A stretch of DNA of 8,798 nt from Oscillospiraceae bacterium (lineage in GTDB: Bacteria > Bacillota > Clostridia > Oscillospirales > Ruminococcaceae), in the NCBI GenBank assembly GCA_902798675.1, contig CADBXQ010000023.1, forward strand, positions 1 through 8,798, in the 5' to 3' direction. Made by a program: the position numbers and the translations under genes. Below, one piece after another: positions 6,174 through 8,798 of this stretch (its first letter is position 1; every line of letters starts with the position of its first letter). The notes beneath the pieces are model-generated. The model was not told the origin of the DNA, did no database searches, and saw nothing but the letters and a program-made list of their open reading frames with translations.

Positions 6174-7397
6174 ATGAAAAGAGTGGCTATTACTGGGATT
6201 GGCGTCATAGCCCCGGGAAGCGTTGGAAAAAAAAGGCTCTGGGAAAACATGATAAACGGCAAAGTTTATACTCAAAAAGTCAAGCAGTTTGACTGCAAAG
6301 ATCTTCGCATACAAATCGCAGGGGAAGTTGAAAATTTAGAAAAGGAAAAATTTTTAAAAGACAAACCGGAAGTTAAAATAAACAATCTCAGAAGGGTTGA
6401 GAGCTTGGGCCTGGTTGCTTCAAGCATGGCAATTGAGGATAGCGGACTCAGCCTTGATTGTTTTGAGCGGATTTCGCTTGCAATCGGAATGACAATGACC
6501 AACATGATCTCTCCAACTCTTGCCGAATATTTGATGGGAAAACAGTTTTTACAAAACCGAAGCAAAGCAAATTTGCAAGAAGTTTCCGCTATATCACCCG
6601 TGTCGCTGGCGAGCTTAATGTGTCGATATTTTAATCTCAAAAAGCCAATTGTTCGCGTATTCACAAATGCTTGCGCAGCCAGCAACTATTCAATTGCGTG
6701 GGGATATGATAATATCAAAGCGGGAAGATCGGAAATTGCATTGGTTGGAGGGGTTGAAGCTCTGTCGCTTGGGGCAATGCTTGGTTTTAACAGGCTTTTA
6801 TCTTTAACTCCAGACTTTTGTCGGCCATTTTCTAAAAACAGACGCGGGATTGTCGTTAGCGAGGGAGCTGCATTTTTAGTTTTGGAAGAATTAAAGCGCG
6901 CTCAGGCTCGAAACGCCCATATATATGGAGAAATTAAAGGCTATGGTCTTGGCGTTGACGCATACCACATAACCTCTCCAAGAAGTGATGCATCCGGCAT
7001 AATAGACAGCATACAAAATGCGCTTAAAGCGTCAAAAATTCAGCCAAGTGAGATAGACTATGTGTGTGCTCACGGGACCGGAACTCCTTTAAATGATAAA
7101 ACGGAAGTTAAAGCTTTAAAAGCGGTTTTTGGCGATAATGTCCCTCCAACCAGTTCAATAAAATCCATGATTGGCCACACTTTGGGAGCAGCAGGAGCAA
7201 TCGGAGCCGTTTGCAGTTTGCTTATGATGGAAAAAAGCGAGGCCATGCCAACGGTTAATTTTGAGCAAGAGGATGAGGAATGTGATATAGACTGCATACC
7301 TAACAAAAGTCGCAAAATGAAAATCAACACTGTGATATCTAATGCATTCGCTTTTGGCGGCAATAATTCCTGCGTTGTTTTTTCAAAAATGGTTTAA
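6174..7397 (+). CDS. Beta-ketoacyl-ACP synthase (FabF/KAS II-type), active
   Basis: This 407-aa protein has the full length of a FabF-type condensing enzyme. It should extend an acyl chain by decarboxylative condensation with malonyl-ACP in the cytoplasm. The catalytic set is intact: nucleophile Cys167 in T-N-A-C-A-A-S-N, His300 in A-H-G-T-G-T-P-L-N-D, Lys330 in S-I-K-S-M, His335 in I-G-H-T-L-G-A-A-G, and the terminal N-A-F-A-F-G-G-N-N. The A-C-A-A-S-N nucleophile context differs from the housekeeping FabF A-C-x-S-G, suggesting a specialised subfamily. An inactive KS-like gene follows at once, as in KS/chain-length-factor pairs, so it probably works as a heterodimer. GAGGGTGA (6160-6167), overlapping the previous stop, lies 6 nt before the ATG. 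The chain product cannot be told from the sequence. Confidence 0.93.
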   Translation: MKRVAITGIGVIAPGSVGKKRLWENMINGKVYTQKVKQFDCKDLRIQIAGEVENLEKEKFLKDKPEVKINNLRRVESLGLVASSMAIEDSGLSLDCFERISLAIGMTMTNMISPTLAEYLMGKQFLQNRSKANLQEVSAISPVSLASLMCRYFNLKKPIVRVFTNACAASNYSIAWGYDNIKAGRSEIALVGGVEALSLGAMLGFNRLLSLTPDFCRPFSKNRRGIVVSEGAAFLVLEELKRAQARNAHIYGEIKGYGLGVDAYHITSPRSDASGIIDSIQNALKASKIQPSEIDYVCAHGTGTPLNDKTEVKALKAVFGDNVPPTSSIKSMIGHTLGAAGAIGAVCSLLMMEKSEAMPTVNFEQEDEECDIDCIPNKSRKMKINTVISNAFAFGGNNSCVVFSKMV

Positions 7398-7408
7398 GGA
7401 GGCTTTTC

Positions 7409-8251
7409 ATGAAAAAAACAGCCATACTGGCAATGAAATACTATTTACAAGACCGCGAGCTTGATTATACTCAAATTGACGAAATGTGTCAGGACTCGAA
7501 AATTTGTGATATAGACATTTTGCAAAACAAGCTTTCCGCCATAAACACACGTCTCGTTGACAGACAATCCCTGGCTCTGGAAGCAGCAATCCAGCCATTT
7601 AATTCTGACAAAAACTATAATTTTCTTGATAAATCTAAAATTAGCGTCATTGTTGGAAGTTTATCAGCATCAGTGTATCCTATATTTGAATATTTGGTCT
7701 CGGCGTGTGAAAAGGGCGTCAACTTTGTCAATCCAACTTTTTTTCCAAATTGTGTTGCAAACGCTCCAGCAAGCAGGCTCAGCATTTGGAATCAGTTTAG
7801 AAATCAAGTCACCAGTTTATCCCAAGGCAAGGGATCTGGGCTTGATTCAATAATGATTGCAAAAGACGAAATTTCAAGCCAAAAAACCGAATATGCATGG
7901 GCTGGAGCAAGCGAAGAAACCGGAGCAGCTTTGGCGTTTGTTGGAGATTCTGATCAAAAAAGCATTAAACCGATTGCATATGTTAAAAATTGTGAATCCA
8001 GATATATTGGGAATTTATCCGAAGATCAAGCAAAAAATTTTATAAATAGCGTGATATTATCATGGGGAGTTGATAATTTAAAACACAGTATAATATATAG
8101 CAAGGATTCAAAACTTTTTTCTTTGCAGCCTATGGTTGACTTAGGACGAGCCCTCTTGAAAATAAAAAACCGCGAGCTGGACTTGGCAGTTGTTGTTTCG
8201 GCTGACAGCATGGGCTTTGTGTCTATGATTGAATTGGGGCGATATATATGA
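7409..8251 (+). CDS. Short ketosynthase-like protein, catalytically dead, chain-length-factor-like
   Basis: This 280-aa protein is clearly related to the ketosynthase N-terminal lobe: residues 108-127 (N-P-T-F-F-P-N-C-V-A-N-A-P-A-S-R), then 135-150 (T-S-L-S-Q-G-K-G-S-G-L-D-S-I-M-I) and A-G-A-S-E-E (165-170). Where active enzymes carry the nucleophile Cys, the alignment puts Lys141 or a neighbouring Gly. Neither the H-G-T-G nor the G-H-x-x-G-A-A-G motif is present. The C-terminal lobe is much reduced, ending in a strand-like segment at about 258-278 that matches the last part of the fold. It resembles the short KS-like chain-length factors (Ketoacyl-synt_2 type) of aryl polyene clusters, and I infer that it dimerises with the preceding ketosynthase and shapes chain length or specificity. 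A strong TAAGGAGG (7395-7402), overlapping the upstream stop, lies 6 nt before the ATG. Its last codons overlap the dehydratase start. No frameshift is apparent, so it looks like a maintained short form and not a broken gene. Confidence 0.8.
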   Translation: MKKTAILAMKYYLQDRELDYTQIDEMCQDSKICDIDILQNKLSAINTRLVDRQSLALEAAIQPFNSDKNYNFLDKSKISVIVGSLSASVYPIFEYLVSACEKGVNFVNPTFFPNCVANAPASRLSIWNQFRNQVTSLSQGKGSGLDSIMIAKDEISSQKTEYAWAGASEETGAALAFVGDSDQKSIKPIAYVKNCESRYIGNLSEDQAKNFINSVILSWGVDNLKHSIIYSKDSKLFSLQPMVDLGRALLKIKNRELDLAVVVSADSMGFVSMIELGRYI

Positions 8252-8667
8252 ACAGAGAAGAGATCACAAAATGCATACCTCACAGAAACGATATGCTGAT
8301 TCTGGACGAAGCGACTGTTGATGGCGATTTTGCAACGGGAAAATATTTTGTTCGAGGGACGGAGTTTTTTTTAAACGGACACTATCCCCAAAAGCAGATT
8401 GTTCCTGGAACGATTCTGTGTGAAATGATGGCGCAACTTTTCGCGGTTTGCGTTTCACAGAGGACGTCGGGAATGCCGGTTTTAGCTAAAATTGAGGAAG
8501 CATCGTTTAAGAAAATGGTCTTTCCTGGAGACAATTTAGACATATATGTTGAGGTTTTGAGCGGGTCGGTTAGGGTTTTGACGGCAAACTGTGAAATAAA
8601 AGTTTCAGACAAAGTGTGTGCGACAGCGAAACTGACAGTTGCAAGCGTAATTTCAGAAAATTTTTGA
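8248..8667 (+). CDS. FabZ-type 3-hydroxyacyl-ACP dehydratase
   Basis: This 139-aa hot-dog-fold protein is close to normal FabZ length (about 140-150 aa). It carries the I-P-H-R-N-D-M-L-I-L-D opening (10-20, compare P-H-R-Y-P-F-L-L-V-D) and the catalytic pair His45 in N-G-H-Y-P and Glu59 in P-G-T-I-L-C-E-M-M-A-Q, 14 residues apart as in FabZ. It should dehydrate 3-hydroxyacyl-ACP to trans-2-enoyl-ACP. With no enoyl reductase seen nearby, the pathway might yield unsaturated or polyene chains, though the operon continues off the edge. The start overlaps the previous stop as ATGA (8248-8251), indicating translational coupling. Only a weak GGGG (8236-8239) precedes it. It is probably a dedicated paralogue and not the housekeeping FabZ. 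Confidence 0.92.
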   Translation: MNREEITKCIPHRNDMLILDEATVDGDFATGKYFVRGTEFFLNGHYPQKQIVPGTILCEMMAQLFAVCVSQRTSGMPVLAKIEEASFKKMVFPGDNLDIYVEVLSGSVRVLTANCEIKVSDKVCATAKLTVASVISENF

Positions 8668-8716
8668 TACTATTCAACTTTTTTTGACGCAATTATATTA
8701 TGTGGAGGGAATAAAA

Positions 8717-8798
8717 ATGAATGAAATTGAGAAAGCGGTTCGAGAAGAACTTGGAAAATTAACAAAAGCTGATGTGATGAATATGTCAATTGATCAAG
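8717..8798 (+). CDS. Acyl carrier protein, N-terminal fragment (probable)
   Basis: The gene is cut by the window edge. It begins at ATG 8717, 7 nt after GGAGGG (8704-8709), and 49 nt after the dehydratase stop. The 27 visible codons give a short acidic/basic amphipathic helix (M-N-E-I-E-K-A-V-R-E-E-L-G-K-L) followed by a turn and M-S-I-D-Q, as in helix 1 and loop 1 of acyl carrier proteins. The phosphopantetheine serine (D-S-L) would lie about ten residues further and is not visible, so the call leans on position after KS, KS-like and dehydratase genes. The 49-nt gap holds no convincing promoter or terminator. Confidence 0.55.
   Translation, partial: MNEIEKAVREELGKLTKADVMNMSIDQ

Noticed and set aside
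6272..6685. 137-codon minus-strand open frame inside the ketosynthase gene
   Set aside because: It is the shadow of a gene with all catalytic motifs in place, with no separate signals for expression.
8668..8716. TTGACG plus AT-rich bases as a promoter for the last gene
   Set aside because: No -10 element sits at a proper distance. The short gap and strong ribosome binding site fit continued operon transcription.

Overview
The window looks like a piece of chromosome from a low-GC, Gram-positive-type bacterium, most likely an anaerobic Bacillota/Clostridia-like lineage. This rests on the AT-rich sequence, strong GGAGG-type ribosome binding sites, near-consensus sigma-A promoters with extended -10 elements, and a very large secreted protein with InlB B-type (Listeria-Bacteroides) repeats. 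No rRNA or other marker gene is present, so the assignment is inferred from style.

Layout. Positions 1-511 contain no gene I can support. They hold several inverted repeats, including a 12-bp perfect pair at 54-65 and 484-495 that bounds a 442-bp block, possibly a small non-autonomous mobile element. A minus-strand intrinsic terminator (512-557) closes the 1373-aa secreted protein gene at 618-4739 (minus). That protein has a signal peptide, two paralogous beta-helix-like modules and about seven C-terminal repeats, with no visible cell-wall anchor. Its promoter diverges from a second near-perfect promoter reading the other way. The two -35 elements lie at the ends of one imperfect inverted repeat (4866-4918).

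The plus-strand promoter (4914-4942) drives a leader of roughly 330 nt that may contain a small ORF, followed by a tightly packed operon. Its genes are a tandem-GNAT protein, a complete ketoacyl-ACP synthase with Cys-His-His-Lys intact, a short ketosynthase-like protein lacking the catalytic residues (chain-length-factor-like), a FabZ-type 3-hydroxyacyl-ACP dehydratase, and the first 27 codons of what is probably an acyl carrier protein. Spacing is 12 nt, 11 nt, a 4-nt ATGA overlap, and 49 nt.

Together the KS, KS-like partner, dehydratase and putative ACP look like the core of a dedicated type II fatty-acid/polyketide assembly line, separate from housekeeping FAS II. The closest known architecture is the KS/short-CLF/DH/ACP core of aryl polyene-like clusters of Gram-negative bacteria. 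The product is unknown. The ketoreductase, loading and tailoring genes, if they exist, would lie beyond the right edge. This operon is the most interesting content of the window.
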